NCBI RefSeq assembly: GCF_007993815.1
Contig: NZ_VJWE01000012.1
Span: 1 to 64,000, forward strand
DNA from: Acidovorax delafieldii
GTDB taxonomy: Bacteria; Pseudomonadota; Gammaproteobacteria; Burkholderiales; Burkholderiaceae_C
Reading direction: 5' to 3'
Length of the DNA stretch: 64,000 nt
The translations under genes were made by a program, and so were the position numbers. Below the pieces are notes generated by a model, which saw only the letters and a list, made by a program, of their open reading frames with translations, did no database searches and had not been told where the DNA came from. This document shows, in pieces, positions 10,510 to 19,867 of the stretch (positions are counted from its first letter, which is position 1; each line of letters begins with the position of its first letter).

Positions 10510-11472
10510 TTGATCGACCTGCACATCCATCACACCCGCCTGACCCCCCAGATGCGCAGCGTGCTCGAACGCATGGCCCGCGCCGGGCACCCGCCGCTGC
10601 ACACACGCACGCCGCAGGAGGCACGCATCGCCTACCAGGCGGGCGCCGACGTGCTGGAGGTGCCCAAGGCCGCGCTGGCGCGGGTGGAAGACCTGCAGAT
10701 CCCCGCCCGCGACGGTGCCATGCTGCCCGCACGGCTGTACGCGCCCAGCACCGACAAGGGCTTGCCCGTGCTGCTGTACACCCACGGCGGCGGCTTCACC
10801 ATTGGCAACATCGCCACGCACGACATCCTGTGCCGCGAGCTGGCGCGTCTGGCCGGTTGCATGGTGGTGTCGCTGGACTACCGGCTGGCGCCGGAGCACC
10901 GCTTTCCCACGGCCAGCAACGATGCGTGGGATGCGCTGCAGTGGCTGGCTGCCAACGCCGAGCGCCTGGGTGCCGACCCGCAGCGCCTGGCCGTGGGGGG
11001 CGACAGCGCGGGGGGCACGCTGGCCGCGGTCAACGCCATTCTGGCGCGCGATGCGGGCCTGCCGCTGGCGCTGCAGCTGTTGATCTACCCCGGCTGCGCG
11101 GCGCACCAGGACACTCCTTCGCACGCCACCTTTGCACGTGGCCTGGTGCTGGAGGAGCCCGCCATCAGTTGGTTCTTTGGCCACTACGTGACCACCCGCG
11201 AGGAGCGCGAGGACTGGCGTTTTGCGCCGCTGCTGGCGCCGGACGTGGAGGGCGTGGCGCCCGCGTGGATCGGCCTGGCCGAATGCGACCCGCTGGTGGA
11301 CGAAGGCGTTGACTATGCCGACAAGCTGCGCCTGGCGGGCGTGCCGGTGGACCTGGACATCTACCGGGGCGTGACCCACGAATTCATCAAGATGGGCCGC
11401 GCCATCCCCGAAGCGCGCAAGGCCCATGCCGACGCAGCCCGCGCGCTGCGGCTGGCTTTTCATCTGGAGTAA
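10510..11472 (+). CDS. Alpha/beta hydrolase, hormone-sensitive-lipase-type esterase
   Basis: About 320 residues. The oxyanion motif HGGGF is near residue 91, the nucleophile elbow GDSAGG near 164, then the Asp in CDPLVDEG and the catalytic His in THEF near the end, completing the triad. SLDYRLAPEHRFP is typical of the HSL family. The start is uncertain: TTG at 10510 is preferred because an earlier TTG (10483) lies in the terminator tail; ATG at 10552 is the alternative. No signal peptide is seen. The thioesterase-GNAT gene follows after 8 bp, suggesting co-transcription. The substrate is unknown. Confidence 0.88.
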   Translation: MIDLHIHHTRLTPQMRSVLERMARAGHPPLHTRTPQEARIAYQAGADVLEVPKAALARVEDLQIPARDGAMLPARLYAPSTDKGLPVLLYTHGGGFTIGNIATHDILCRELARLAGCMVVSLDYRLAPEHRFPTASNDAWDALQWLAANAERLGADPQRLAVGGDSAGGTLAAVNAILARDAGLPLALQLLIYPGCAAHQDTPSHATFARGLVLEEPAISWFFGHYVTTREEREDWRFAPLLAPDVEGVAPAWIGLAECDPLVDEGVDYADKLRLAGVPVDLDIYRGVTHEFIKMGRAIPEARKAHADAARALRLAFHLE

Positions 11473-11480
11473 ACGAACCC

Positions 11481-12338
11481 ATGCAAAGCAGTGATTTCCG
11501 TTGTTTCCACCGCCTGCGCGTGCGCTGGGCCGAGGTGGACATGCAAAAGATCGTGTTCAACGCGCACTACCTCATGTACGTGGATACCGCCATGTCCGAG
11601 TACTGGCGCGCGCTGGCGCTGCCGTACGAGGCGAGCATGCTGGCGCTGGGCGGCGAGATGTATGTGAAGAAGGCCACGGTGGAGTACCACGCCTCTGCGC
11701 GGCTCGACGACACGCTGGACGTGGGCCTGAAGTGCGCGCGCATCGGCAATTCGTCGTGCCTGTTCACGGCGGGCATTTTCTGTGGTGACCGCCTGCTGAT
11801 CTCTGCCGAGCTGGTCTATGTGTTTGCCGACCCGGCCACGCAGACCTCGCGTCCGGTGCCGCCCGCACTGCGTGCGATCTTTGAAGGTTTTGAAGCGGGC
11901 GCTGAGATGGCCGAGGTGCGCACCGGCGATTGGAACACCCTGGGCCGCGATGCCGGCCGCGTGCGCACCGATGTGTTTGTGCACGAGCAGGGCATTCCGG
12001 CCGAGGTCGAGGCCGATAGGCACGACATTTCGGCGCGCCACGCTGTGCTGTACAACCGGCTGGGCATGCCCGTCGCTGCGGGCCGCCTGCTGCAGCACGC
12101 ACCCGGCGTGGGCCGCATCGGCCGCATGGCGGTGGACCGGTCGGTGCGCGGTGCGCAGTGGGGCCGCCAATTGCTGGATGCGCTGGTGGACGCGGCGCGT
12201 GCCCGGGGCGATGCCGAAGTGCAATTACACGCTCAGCGCAGCGCCGAGGGCTTTTACCGCCGCGCGGGGTTCACGGTGGTGGGCGAGCCGTACGAAGAGG
12301 CAGGCATTGCGCACATCGCCATGGCCCGCAAGCTTTGA
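11481..12338 (+). CDS. Acyl-CoA thioesterase (YbgC type) fused to GNAT acetyltransferase
   Basis: A 285-residue two-domain protein. Residues ~1-130 are a 4-hydroxybenzoyl-CoA thioesterase-like hotdog domain (WAEVDMQKIVFNAHYLMYVD holds the conserved Asp). Residues ~150-285 are a GNAT domain resembling ElaA (RVRTDVFVHEQGIPAEVEAD, then RMAVDRSVRGAQWGRQLLDAL as the acetyl-CoA loop). Both parts look intact, so the protein probably hydrolyses an acyl-CoA and acetylates a separate substrate, or couples the two. It starts 8 bp after the esterase gene. A 64-bp repeat begins 7 bp after its stop codon. Confidence 0.87.
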   Translation: MQSSDFRCFHRLRVRWAEVDMQKIVFNAHYLMYVDTAMSEYWRALALPYEASMLALGGEMYVKKATVEYHASARLDDTLDVGLKCARIGNSSCLFTAGIFCGDRLLISAELVYVFADPATQTSRPVPPALRAIFEGFEAGAEMAEVRTGDWNTLGRDAGRVRTDVFVHEQGIPAEVEADRHDISARHAVLYNRLGMPVAAGRLLQHAPGVGRIGRMAVDRSVRGAQWGRQLLDALVDAARARGDAEVQLHAQRSAEGFYRRAGFTVVGEPYEEAGIAHIAMARKL

Positions 12339-12344
12339 TGGTTT

Positions 12345-12408
12345 GCTATTAAAAGGAGAGCTACTCGGGCATGTTGGACTAGCGCCTGTGCCCGATTTGG
12401 CTCAAATA
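12345..12408 (+). repeat. 64-bp dispersed repeat, copy B
   Basis: The core CTAGCGC is at 12379-12385. It begins GCTATT and ends TTGGCTCAAATA. An internal 7-bp inverted repeat (TCGGGCA at 12365-12371, TGCCCGA at 12389-12395) can form a hairpin between the convergent thioesterase and ygfZ genes. Its right end contains the ygfZ stop codon (12402-12404). Confidence 0.8.
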
Positions 12409-13319
12409 TCGTCCAGCAGCGGGTAGGGCAGGGGCAGCAGCGACAGCGCCACGCCGCCTTCTGCGCCCACTTGCAGAGAGCCCTCTTGGGCGGCGCTGAT
12501 CTGTAGCGACACGATGCTGTCAAACCCGCCGCCCGGCGCAGCGGCCACCTGCACCACGGTGCCGCAGGGTTGTTCGAGGTCGCTGGTGCTGAACACCTCG
12601 GCGCCCACCGCCACCTCGGCTGCTGCATGGGCAATGTAGGCGCGGCGCTTGAGCGTGCCACGGAACTGGCTGCGCGCCACCACTTCCTGGCCGGGGTAGC
12701 AGCCCTTCTTGAAGTTCACGCCGCCCACCGATTCGTAGTTGAGCATCTGGGGCACAAAGGCTTCGACCACCGGCGTGGTCAGCGTGGCGACACCGCTGAT
12801 GACTTCGCTCCAGAGCCACAGCGTGGCATCCAGCGCAGGGCCTGCGGGCGCGGGCTCTGTGGCGGGGGCTAACCAGAGGGCGCGCGGGGTGCCATCGGCG
12901 GGGTACAGGTGCACCACGGTGGCGGCACCCACATCGGCCTTGGTCCAGGCGGGCTGGGCGCTGCCAGCTACGGAGTTGATAGCGTCTCCGGCAACGCCAT
13001 AGAGGGCGATGTCGGCGGTGGCATCGGTCAGCTTGGCCTTGGCGCGCAGCACAAACATCGACAGGCGTTTGAGCGTGGCGGGCAGCAGGTCGCGGCTGCA
13101 GACCAGCAGCACCTCGCTGGCGCTGCGCTTGAAGCCGATGAAGCTGGCCTGCATGCGGCCCTTGGCCGACAAGAAGGCCGCGAGGCGGGCCTGGTCCATG
13201 CCGAGCAGGGCGAAATCCTGGGTGAGCTGGCCGTGCAGAAACTTGGCGGCGTCTTCGCCTTCCACGCGAATCACGCCGAGGTGGGACAAGGGGGCTATGC
13301 CATTCAAGGGGTAGGTCAT
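12402..13319 (-). CDS. ygfZ: YgfZ/CAF17 folate-binding iron-sulfur cluster protein
   Basis: A 305-residue tetrahydrofolate-binding protein related to the glycine-cleavage T-protein, with the diagnostic KGCYPGQEVVARSQFRG motif near residues 200-216 including the conserved Cys. YgfZ helps assemble or repair certain iron-sulfur enzymes. The start MTYPLNGIAPLSHLG is preferred over an upstream in-frame ATG, as it fits the family N-terminus. It is divergent from mltG with a 45-bp gap. Its TGA stop lies inside a 64-bp repeat, and a repeat-like fragment may lie in the coding region at 12958-12983. Confidence 0.92.
   Translation of the reverse strand: MTYPLNGIAPLSHLGVIRVEGEDAAKFLHGQLTQDFALLGMDQARLAAFLSAKGRMQASFIGFKRSASEVLLVCSRDLLPATLKRLSMFVLRAKAKLTDATADIALYGVAGDAINSVAGSAQPAWTKADVGAATVVHLYPADGTPRALWLAPATEPAPAGPALDATLWLWSEVISGVATLTTPVVEAFVPQMLNYESVGGVNFKKGCYPGQEVVARSQFRGTLKRRAYIAHAAAEVAVGAEVFSTSDLEQPCGTVVQVAAAPGGGFDSIVSLQISAAQEGSLQVGAEGGVALSLLPLPYPLLDDI
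12958..12983 (-). repeat. Possible 5' fragment of the 64-bp repeat in ygfZ
   Basis: The minus strand reads GCTATCAACTCCGTAGCTGG followed by CAGCGC, resembling the first third of the repeat. The CTAGCGC core is missing, so this may be chance. Confidence 0.3.
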
Positions 13320-13364
13320 CGCTGAATTATGATGCCCTGATTCATACATATTGGTAGCAGGGTT

Positions 13365-14351
13365 GTGCGACGTTTACTGGCTTTGATCGTGTTGGTGGGG
13401 ATCGCACTGGGCGGCGCTGCGTATTGGTGGCTGCACCAGCCGCTCGACGTGGGCCCCGAGCCGCTGGAGCTGGCCATCGAGCCCGGCACCACGCCGCGCG
13501 GCGTGGCCCGCGATGTGGTGGCGGCCGGGGTGAAGACGGACGCGCGCCTGCTCTACGCCTGGTTCCGTGTCTCGGGGCAAGACCGCGCCATCAAGGCGGG
13601 CAACTACGAAATCCCGCCCGGCACCACGCCCATCAGCTTGCTGCAAAAGCTGGCCCGGGGCGAAGAGGCCTTGCGCGCACTCACCCTGGTCGAAGGCTGG
13701 AACTGGCGCCAGGTGCGCCAGGCGCTGGCCAAGGAGGAGCAGATCAAACACGATGCTGCCGCCTTGACCGACGAGGTGCTGATGGCCCAGCTGGGCCGCC
13801 CCGGCGTGGCGCCCGAGGGGCGGTTCTTCCCGGACACCTACACCTACGCCAAAGGCTCCAGCGACATCGCCTTGCTGCGCCGGGCTATGCACGCCATGGA
13901 CCGCCATCTGGAGGCGGCCTGGGCTCAGCGCGCGGCCGACACCCCGCTCAAGTCGGCGGACGAGGCGCTGACGCTGGCCAGCATTGTCGAAAAGGAAACT
14001 GGCAAGGCCAGCGACCGGGGCCAGATTGCAGGCGTGTTCGTCAACCGCCTGCGGGTGGGCATGTTGCTGCAGACCGACCCCACGGTGATCTATGGCCTGG
14101 GCGAAAAATTTGACGGCAACCTGCGCAGGCGCGACCTGCAGACCGACACCCCCTGGAACACCTACACCCGCCCCGGCTTGCCGCCCACGCCCATCGCCAT
14201 GCCCGGCAAGGCCTCGCTGCTGGCCGCCGTGCAGCCGCAGGCCACGCGCGCGCTCTACTTTGTGGCCAAGGGCGACGGTACCAGCCATTTCAGTGCCTCG
14301 CTGGAGGAGCACAACCGCGCCGTCAACCGCTACCAGCGCGGGCAGCAGTAA
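13365..14351 (+). CDS. mltG: Endolytic murein transglycosylase MltG
   Basis: A 328-residue YceG-family protein with a GTG start. An N-terminal membrane anchor (LLALIVLVGIALGGAAYWW) precedes a LysM-like region and the catalytic domain. ASIVEKETGKASDRGQIAGV near residues 205-225 holds the catalytic Glu, and QTDPTVIYGLG and NTYTRPGLPPTPIAMPG follow. MltG cleaves nascent glycan strands at the inner membrane and sets strand length. It is 24 bp upstream of tmk and begins the mltG-tmk-holB-pilZ transcription unit. Confidence 0.95.
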   Translation: MRRLLALIVLVGIALGGAAYWWLHQPLDVGPEPLELAIEPGTTPRGVARDVVAAGVKTDARLLYAWFRVSGQDRAIKAGNYEIPPGTTPISLLQKLARGEEALRALTLVEGWNWRQVRQALAKEEQIKHDAAALTDEVLMAQLGRPGVAPEGRFFPDTYTYAKGSSDIALLRRAMHAMDRHLEAAWAQRAADTPLKSADEALTLASIVEKETGKASDRGQIAGVFVNRLRVGMLLQTDPTVIYGLGEKFDGNLRRRDLQTDTPWNTYTRPGLPPTPIAMPGKASLLAAVQPQATRALYFVAKGDGTSHFSASLEEHNRAVNRYQRGQQ

Positions 14352-14375
14352 ACAGTTTCTTGAACCAAGGCGCCC

Positions 14376-15053
14376 ATGTCACGACCCGGTCTGTTCATCA
14401 CGTTTGAAGGCATCGACGGTGCGGGCAAGTCCTCGCACATCGAAGGCCTGGCCGCGGCCTTCCGCACCCAGGGCCGTACTGTCACCGTGAGCCGCGAGCC
14501 CGGTGGCACGCCGCTGGCCGAAAAGCTGCGCGAGATGGTCCTGAACGACCCGATGGATGCGCTCACCGAGTCCTTGCTGATCTTTGCGGCCCGCCGCGAC
14601 CATCTGCGCAACGTGATCGAGCCCGCGCTGTCCCGTGGCGACGTGGTGCTGTGCGACCGGTTCACCGACGCCACCTTTGCCTACCAGGGCGCGGGGCGGG
14701 GCTTCGATCTGGGTGTGCTATCAACTTTAGAGCGCCTGGCGCAGACGGGACTAGCGCCTGAGACCAGTTTGATGCGTGAACCCGACCTGACGGTGTGGTT
14801 TGACCTGGCGCCCGAGGTGGCGGCCGAGCGGCTGGCCGGTGCGCGTGTGCCTGACCGCTTCGAGGCCCAACCGGTCGAGTTCTTCCGCCGCGTCGCCCAG
14901 GGCTATGCAGACCGCGCAGCCGCTGCACCGCAGCGGTTTGCGCGCCTGGATGCGGCGCAGGACCGCCACCGCGTGTGGCAGCAGCTCACCAGCGTGTTTG
15001 TGCGCAAGGGCTGGCTTGCCATCATGGTGGCTACGCAGGGAGGGGCGCAATGA
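14376..15053 (+). CDS. tmk: Thymidylate kinase
   Basis: A 225-residue dTMP kinase. The P-loop [11 protein letters not shown] is near residues 10-20, the REPGGTPL motif follows, and [16 protein letters not shown] holds the substrate-binding and lid residues; PDLTVWFDL is the conserved beta strand. The enzyme makes dTDP for DNA synthesis. Codons 114-135, just before PDLTVWFDL, coincide with copy C of the 64-bp repeat, giving a slightly longer loop than I recall for E. coli Tmk. Its TGA overlaps the holB ATG by 4 bp. Confidence 0.96.
   Translation: MSRPGLFITFEGIDGAGKSSHIEGLAAAFRTQGRTVTVSREPGGTPLAEKLREMVLNDPMDALTESLLIFAARRDHLRNVIEPALSRGDVVLCDRFTDATFAYQGAGRGFDLGVLSTLERLAQTGLAPETSLMREPDLTVWFDLAPEVAAERLAGARVPDRFEAQPVEFFRRVAQGYADRAAAAPQRFARLDAAQDRHRVWQQLTSVFVRKGWLAIMVATQGGAQ
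14717..14780 (+). repeat. 64-bp dispersed repeat, copy C (in tmk)
   Basis: It begins GCTATCAA and carries GGACTAGCGCCTG at 14748-14760, a 13-bp identity with copy B in the same register. It is read through in frame within tmk. Confidence 0.65.
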
Positions 15054-16057
15054 GCGAGACCGCCGTGGCCCTGGCGCCCTGGATCGCTGCGCAGCGCACC
15101 AGCCTGCTGGCCCAGCGCGGCCACGCGTGGCTGTTGCAGGGGCCGTCGGGTCTGGGGCAATACACCCTGGGGCTGGAAATGGTGCGCGCGTGGCTGTGCG
15201 ATGCGCCGACAGAGCAGGGCGCCTGCGGCCACTGCGGCAGCTGCCACGCCATCGACGTGCGCACCCATGCCGACCTGTGCGTGCTGATGCCCGAGGTGCA
15301 GATGATGGCGCTGGGCTGGCCTCTGTCGGAAAAGGCCCAGGCCGACATTGACGACAAAAAGCGCAAGCCCAGCCGCGAGATCCGCGTGGAGGCCATGCGC
15401 GATGCGGTGGAGTTTTCGCAGCGCACCTCGGCGCGTGGCAAAGGCAAGGCCGTGCTGGTTTACCCCGCCGAGCAGATGAACCATGTCACGGCCAACGCGC
15501 TGCTCAAGACGCTGGAAGAACCGCCGGGCGACGTGCGTTTTGTGCTGGCCAGCGAGGCTGCGCACCAACTGCTGCCCACCATCCGCAGCCGCTGCCTGGG
15601 CCACACCATGGTCTGGCCTGTGGAGGCCGACAGCTTGGCCTGGTTGCAGGCCCAGGGCGTGGCCCGGGATGCGGCATTGTCGTTTCTGCGTGCAGCAGGC
15701 GGGCGGCCCGAGGACGCCCTGGCGCTGGCCCAGTCGGGCCGCAGCCCGCAGGCCTGGTCCGCCTTGCCCCAGGCCGTGGCGCGGGGTGATGTGACGGCGC
15801 TGGGCGACTGGGCCCCGGCCCAGGTGATCGACGCGCTGCAAAAGCTCTGCCACGACCTGCTGGCCGCCAGCGTGGGCGCCGCGCCGCGCTACTTTGCGCA
15901 GGCCGACCTGCCCAAGACGCCGCCACTGGGTGCGCTCACACGCTGGTCTCGCGCACTGTCCAAGGCGGCGCGCACGGCAGACCATCCGTTCAATGGCGGG
16001 CTCATGCTGGAGGCGCTTGTCGCCCAGGCGCGAAACACCCTACACTCCAGACACTAA
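15050..16057 (+). CDS. holB: DNA polymerase III delta-prime subunit
   Basis: A 335-residue clamp-loader subunit. The P-loop region reads [11 protein letters not shown], with Gln in place of the ATP-binding Lys, as expected for the non-hydrolysing delta-prime subunit. A four-Cys zinc module follows ([19 protein letters not shown]), then the sensor region [20 protein letters not shown] and RSRCLGH. It acts in the gamma complex that loads the beta clamp. The ATG overlaps the tmk stop (ATGA), indicating translational coupling. pilZ starts 15 bp after its stop. Confidence 0.94.
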   Translation: MSETAVALAPWIAAQRTSLLAQRGHAWLLQGPSGLGQYTLGLEMVRAWLCDAPTEQGACGHCGSCHAIDVRTHADLCVLMPEVQMMALGWPLSEKAQADIDDKKRKPSREIRVEAMRDAVEFSQRTSARGKGKAVLVYPAEQMNHVTANALLKTLEEPPGDVRFVLASEAAHQLLPTIRSRCLGHTMVWPVEADSLAWLQAQGVARDAALSFLRAAGGRPEDALALAQSGRSPQAWSALPQAVARGDVTALGDWAPAQVIDALQKLCHDLLAASVGAAPRYFAQADLPKTPPLGALTRWSRALSKAARTADHPFNGGLMLEALVAQARNTLHSRH

Positions 16058-16072
16058 GCCGCACACCCACCC

Positions 16073-16432
16073 ATGAGCAGTCCATCCACCGCGCCCCGTC
16101 CCAGCGTCATGCAGCTGGCCATCAAGGAAAAGGCCGCTCTCTACGCCGCCTACATTCCTTTTTTTGCAGAAGGGGGCATCTTCGTGCCCACCCAGCGCGA
16201 CTACAAGCTGGGCGACGATGTGTATGTGCTGCTGACCCTGCCCGACGACACCCAGCGCTACCCCGTGGCAGGCCGCGTGGCCTGGGTGACACCGGCCCGT
16301 GCTGCAGGCAACCGCACCCAGGGCGTGGGCATCCAGTTCCCCAAGGACGAAAAATCCCGCCAGCTCAAGGCCAAGATCGAGGAATTGCTGGGAACTGCGC
16401 TGGGCTCCGACCGTCCTACCCAGACGATCTGA
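16073..16432 (+). CDS. pilZ: PilZ domain protein (type IV pilus PilZ class)
   Basis: A 119-residue single-domain protein with the late PilZ strand pattern (FVPTQRDYKLGDDVYVLLTL, GVGIQFP). The N-terminal RxxxR cyclic-di-GMP-binding motif is missing, as in the pilus-biogenesis PilZ that binds PilB/FimX rather than nucleotide. The position after holB is a conserved arrangement in beta- and gammaproteobacteria. It ends the mltG-tmk-holB-pilZ unit, with a strong terminator 21 bp downstream. Confidence 0.9.
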   Translation: MSSPSTAPRPSVMQLAIKEKAALYAAYIPFFAEGGIFVPTQRDYKLGDDVYVLLTLPDDTQRYPVAGRVAWVTPARAAGNRTQGVGIQFPKDEKSRQLKAKIEELLGTALGSDRPTQTI

Positions 16433-16453
16433 CCGCGCCACCGCCGCCCCCGT

Positions 16454-16488
16454 GCCGACCCGCGCTGGCTGGTCGGCTTTTTTGTTTT
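16454..16488 (+). terminator. Strong intrinsic terminator between pilZ and tatD
   Basis: GCCGACC (16454-16460) and GGTCGGC (16471-16477) form a 7-bp stem followed by TTTTTTGTTTTT. It ends only 7 bp before the tatD ATG. Confidence 0.88.
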
Positions 16489-16495
16489 TCATCAC

Positions 16496-17302
16496 ATGTT
16501 CACTGATTCGCACTGCCACCTCAACTTCCCGGAACTGGTCAGCCAGCTGCCCGCCATCCGCCAGGCCATGGCCGAGGCGCAGGTCACCCGGGCCCTGTGC
16601 ATTTGCACCACCATGGAAGAGTTCGAGGGCGTGCACGCCCTGGCCCTGGCCCATGACAACTTTTGGAGCACGGTGGGCGTGCACCCCGACAACGAGGGCG
16701 TGACCGAGCCCAGCGTGCAGGATCTGCTGGACCGCGCGGCGCTGCCCCGCGTGGTGGCGATTGGCGAGACCGGCCTGGACTACTACGGCATGGAAGATCG
16801 CAAGGGCGGGCGCAGCATTGCCGACCTGGAGTGGCAGCGCGACCGCTTCCGCACCCACATCCGCGCGGCGCGCGCCTGTGGCAAGCCCCTCATCATCCAC
16901 ACGCGCAGTGCCTCCGACGACACGCTGGCCATCCTGCAGGAAGAGGGCGAGGATGGCGCAGGCAATCTGGCGGGCGGCGTTTTCCACTGCTTTACCGAAT
17001 CGATGCAGGTTGCGCGGGCCGCGCTGGATCGGGGCTACTACATCTCGTTCTCGGGCATCGTCACCTTCAAGAGCGCGCAGGAGCTGCGCGACGTGGTGGC
17101 CTTTGTGCCGCTGGACCGCATGCTCATCGAGACCGACAGCCCCTACCTGGCCCCGGTGCCCTACCGTGGCAAGACCAACAATCCATCGTATGTGCCCCAT
17201 GTGGCCCGGCAGGTGGCCGAGACCAAGGGCCTCACGCTGGAGGTGGTGGCGGAGGCCACCAGCCGCAATTTCGACCGCTTGTTCCCTGAGGTGATGGCAT
17301 GA
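16496..17302 (+). CDS. TatD family metal-dependent hydrolase
   Basis: A 268-residue TIM-barrel metal hydrolase. The N-terminal metal ligands are in DSHCHLNF (HxH), the bridging Glu in [10 protein letters not shown], then His in IIHTRS, HCFTE and the Asp in [10 protein letters not shown]. TatD proteins act as DNases, possibly 3'-5' exonucleases or deaminases for peroxide-damaged DNA. The ATG sits directly behind the terminator with no clear ribosome binding site. The stop overlaps the ankyrin gene by 4 bp (ATGA). Confidence 0.93.
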   Translation: MFTDSHCHLNFPELVSQLPAIRQAMAEAQVTRALCICTTMEEFEGVHALALAHDNFWSTVGVHPDNEGVTEPSVQDLLDRAALPRVVAIGETGLDYYGMEDRKGGRSIADLEWQRDRFRTHIRAARACGKPLIIHTRSASDDTLAILQEEGEDGAGNLAGGVFHCFTESMQVARAALDRGYYISFSGIVTFKSAQELRDVVAFVPLDRMLIETDSPYLAPVPYRGKTNNPSYVPHVARQVAETKGLTLEVVAEATSRNFDRLFPEVMA

Positions 17303-17973
17303 GCCTGCAACGACGTTCTGCTTTGGCCGCCGTGGCGTTGGGCCTGGTGTCAGTCCGGGCCTGGGCCGGTGCCTATGAAGATTTTTTTGTGGCCGTCCTG
17401 CGCGATGACGGTGATGCAATCACTGCGCTGCTGCGCCGGGGGTTTGATCCGAACACCCGTGATCCCAAGGGGCAGGTGGGGCTCATGATTGCCCTGCAAA
17501 ACGGCGCGAACAAGGCCGTTGCTGCGTTGCTGGCATCCCGTCGGCTGAATGTGGAGGCCCGCAATGCCAAGGACGAAAGCCCGTTGATGATGGCTGCCAT
17601 CAAGGGCAACGTGGAGGCCGTCAAGGCGCTTATCGCGCGCGATGCCGATGTCAACAAGACGGGCTGGACCCCGCTGCACTACGCCGCGTCGGCAGGTTCG
17701 CCGCAGCATGCGGTGATCATTTCATTGCTGCTCGAAAACCACGCCTACATCGACGCAACATCGCCCAACGGCACCACGCCGCTGATGATGGCGGCGCATT
17801 ACGGCTCTACCGAGGCGGTGCAACTGCTGCTGGACGAAGGTGCCGATCCCACGCTCAAGAACCAGCTGGGCTTGACCGCCGCCGATTTCGCCTTGCGTGT
17901 GAGCCGTACCGAGTCTGCAGAAAGAATCGCCGTGGCCATCCGCCGCCGCCAGCCCAACCGGGGCAAGTGGTAA
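17299..17973 (+). CDS. Exported ankyrin repeat protein
   Basis: A 224-residue protein with an N-terminal signal peptide ([22 protein letters not shown]). Four to five ankyrin repeats follow, with clear units [31 protein letters not shown] and [20 protein letters not shown]. Such proteins are periplasmic and bind protein partners; the partner is unknown. Translation is coupled to tatD (ATGA overlap). It converges with msbA. Confidence 0.88.
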   Translation: MSLQRRSALAAVALGLVSVRAWAGAYEDFFVAVLRDDGDAITALLRRGFDPNTRDPKGQVGLMIALQNGANKAVAALLASRRLNVEARNAKDESPLMMAAIKGNVEAVKALIARDADVNKTGWTPLHYAASAGSPQHAVIISLLLENHAYIDATSPNGTTPLMMAAHYGSTEAVQLLLDEGADPTLKNQLGLTAADFALRVSRTESAERIAVAIRRRQPNRGKW

Positions 17974-18064
17974 CCACAGCAGGCGACGGCAGCACGCTGG
18001 TGCAAGGCGGAGCACGGCGGCTGCATTGAAGCCATCGGCGGCCACCCTGGTGGGCCGTGCGTGC

Positions 18065-19867
18065 TTATTCGGCGATGGCCCCTGTGCCCGACGCGGCGCG
18101 TGTCTGCAGCCGCGCATACAGCCCACCCTGCGCCATCAGCTCGCTGTGGGTGCCTTGCTCGGCGATGCGCCCGCGCTCCATCACCACGACGCGGTCGGCA
18201 TGCTCGATGGTGGACAGCCGGTGTGCAATGACCAGGGTCGTGCGGCCCTGCATCAGGCGCTGTAGGGCCTCTTGCACCAGGCGTTCCGATTCGGTGTCCA
18301 GGGCAGACGTCGCCTCGTCCAGGATGAGGATGGGGGCGTCCTTGTACAGGGCCCGCGCAATGGCCAGCCGCTGACGCTGCCCACCTGACAACTGCGTGGC
18401 GTTGTGTCCCACCACCGTGTGGATGCCCTGCGGCAGACCTTCTACATGCTCCGCCAGGTTGGCGGCAGCCAGGCATTCCCGCACCCGGGTTTCGTTCACG
18501 GCCTGGCCCAGCGCCACATTGGTGGCAATGGTGTCATTGAACATCACCACATCCTGGCTCACCATGGCAAATTGCGACCGGAGGGAGGGCAGGTCCCAGT
18601 CCGGCAAGGCATGCCCGTCGACCGCGATGGTGCCCGCTGAAGGCATGACAAAACGCGGGAGCAGGTTGACCAGCGTGGTCTTGCCGGCGCCAGAGGGCCC
18701 CACCAGTGCCACGATCTCGCCCGGGGCCACCTGCAGGTTGACCCCGTCCAGGGCGGGGGCGTGGTCGGCGCCAAACGATACAGTGACATTGCTCAGCGTG
18801 AGTGCGCCTTGCACGCGGTCCTTGCGGTAGATGCCACCAGTTTCTGCACCCGTGTCGCCCAGCAGCCCAAGGCCGCGTTCCAAAGCTGCTACACCCCGGG
18901 TCACGGGGCTGGCCACATCAGCCAGGCGCCGGATGGGCGCAATCAGCATCAGCATGGCCGTAATAAAGGACACAAACCCGCCCACGGTCACGTCCTTCGT
19001 ATCGACCGCACCCCGGCTCTGCCAGAGCGCAATGCAGATCACCACCGACAGCGCAGCGGCGGCCAGCAACTGGGTCAGCGGTGTCATGGCTGCGGAGGCG
19101 ATGGTGGACTTGATGGCCAGGCGGCGCAGGCTGCGGCTCAGGTCGGCAAAACGCTGCGCCTGCCCGCCTTGCGCGCCATGCAGGCGCACCATACGATGCG
19201 CCAGCACGTTTTCTTCGACCACATAGGCCAGCTCATCCGTGGCCTGCTGGCTGCTTTTGGTCAAGTGGTACAGCCGCCGCGACAGGGTCTTCATGATCCA
19301 GGCGACCCCCGGAACGACGACGGCAACAATCAGTGTGAGCTGCCAGTTGAGGTACAGCAAATAGACCAGCAGCGCGACCAGCGTGAAGCCATCGCGCGAC
19401 AGGCCGAGCAGGGCCTGCACCAGCAACGTGGCACCGGTCTGCACTTCATAGACCACGGTGTTGGAGAGGGCACTGGCCGACTGGCGCGCAAACAATCCCA
19501 TCTCTGCGGCCAGAACACGATCAAACAGCGCCTGGCGCAGTGTCAGCATGCCTTCGTTGGCGATGCGCGCCAGTGCATATTGACCCACAAACTGGGCTAC
19601 GCCGCGGACGAAAAAAACCCCCAGAATCGCCAGGGGCACCATCCACAGCTGCAAGGTCCCTTGGGTAAAGCCCTTGTCCAGCAGCGGCTGCAGCAGGGCA
19701 GGGATCAAGGGTTCGGTGATTGCACCCACCAAGGTTGCAACAATGGCCAGACTCCAGGCCATTCGCTGGTCGCCAAAGTACACCGACAGCCGCCTCAGGC
19801 GCGCCATCAAGGTCGTGGGGGGAGTAGGGGCTGTGGCGGGCTTGGTGCCCGTGTCGGTGGCTTGCAT
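18065..19867 (-). CDS. msbA: Lipid A / lipid flippase ABC exporter MsbA
   Basis: A 600-residue half-transporter with six membrane helices in the first ~330 residues and a C-terminal ATPase. Walker A is GPSGAGKTTLVNLL, the signature LSGGQRQRLAIARAL, Walker B PILILDEATSALD, and the H-loop is in LVIAHRLSTIEHAD. Length and the linker pattern fit MsbA, which flips lipid A-core across the inner membrane as a homodimer. It is transcribed alone, divergent from tolB with a 134-bp gap. Confidence 0.9.
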   Translation of the reverse strand: MQATDTGTKPATAPTPPTTLMARLRRLSVYFGDQRMAWSLAIVATLVGAITEPLIPALLQPLLDKGFTQGTLQLWMVPLAILGVFFVRGVAQFVGQYALARIANEGMLTLRQALFDRVLAAEMGLFARQSASALSNTVVYEVQTGATLLVQALLGLSRDGFTLVALLVYLLYLNWQLTLIVAVVVPGVAWIMKTLSRRLYHLTKSSQQATDELAYVVEENVLAHRMVRLHGAQGGQAQRFADLSRSLRRLAIKSTIASAAMTPLTQLLAAAALSVVICIALWQSRGAVDTKDVTVGGFVSFITAMLMLIAPIRRLADVASPVTRGVAALERGLGLLGDTGAETGGIYRKDRVQGALTLSNVTVSFGADHAPALDGVNLQVAPGEIVALVGPSGAGKTTLVNLLPRFVMPSAGTIAVDGHALPDWDLPSLRSQFAMVSQDVVMFNDTIATNVALGQAVNETRVRECLAAANLAEHVEGLPQGIHTVVGHNATQLSGGQRQRLAIARALYKDAPILILDEATSALDTESERLVQEALQRLMQGRTTLVIAHRLSTIEHADRVVVMERGRIAEQGTHSELMAQGGLYARLQTRAASGTGAIAE

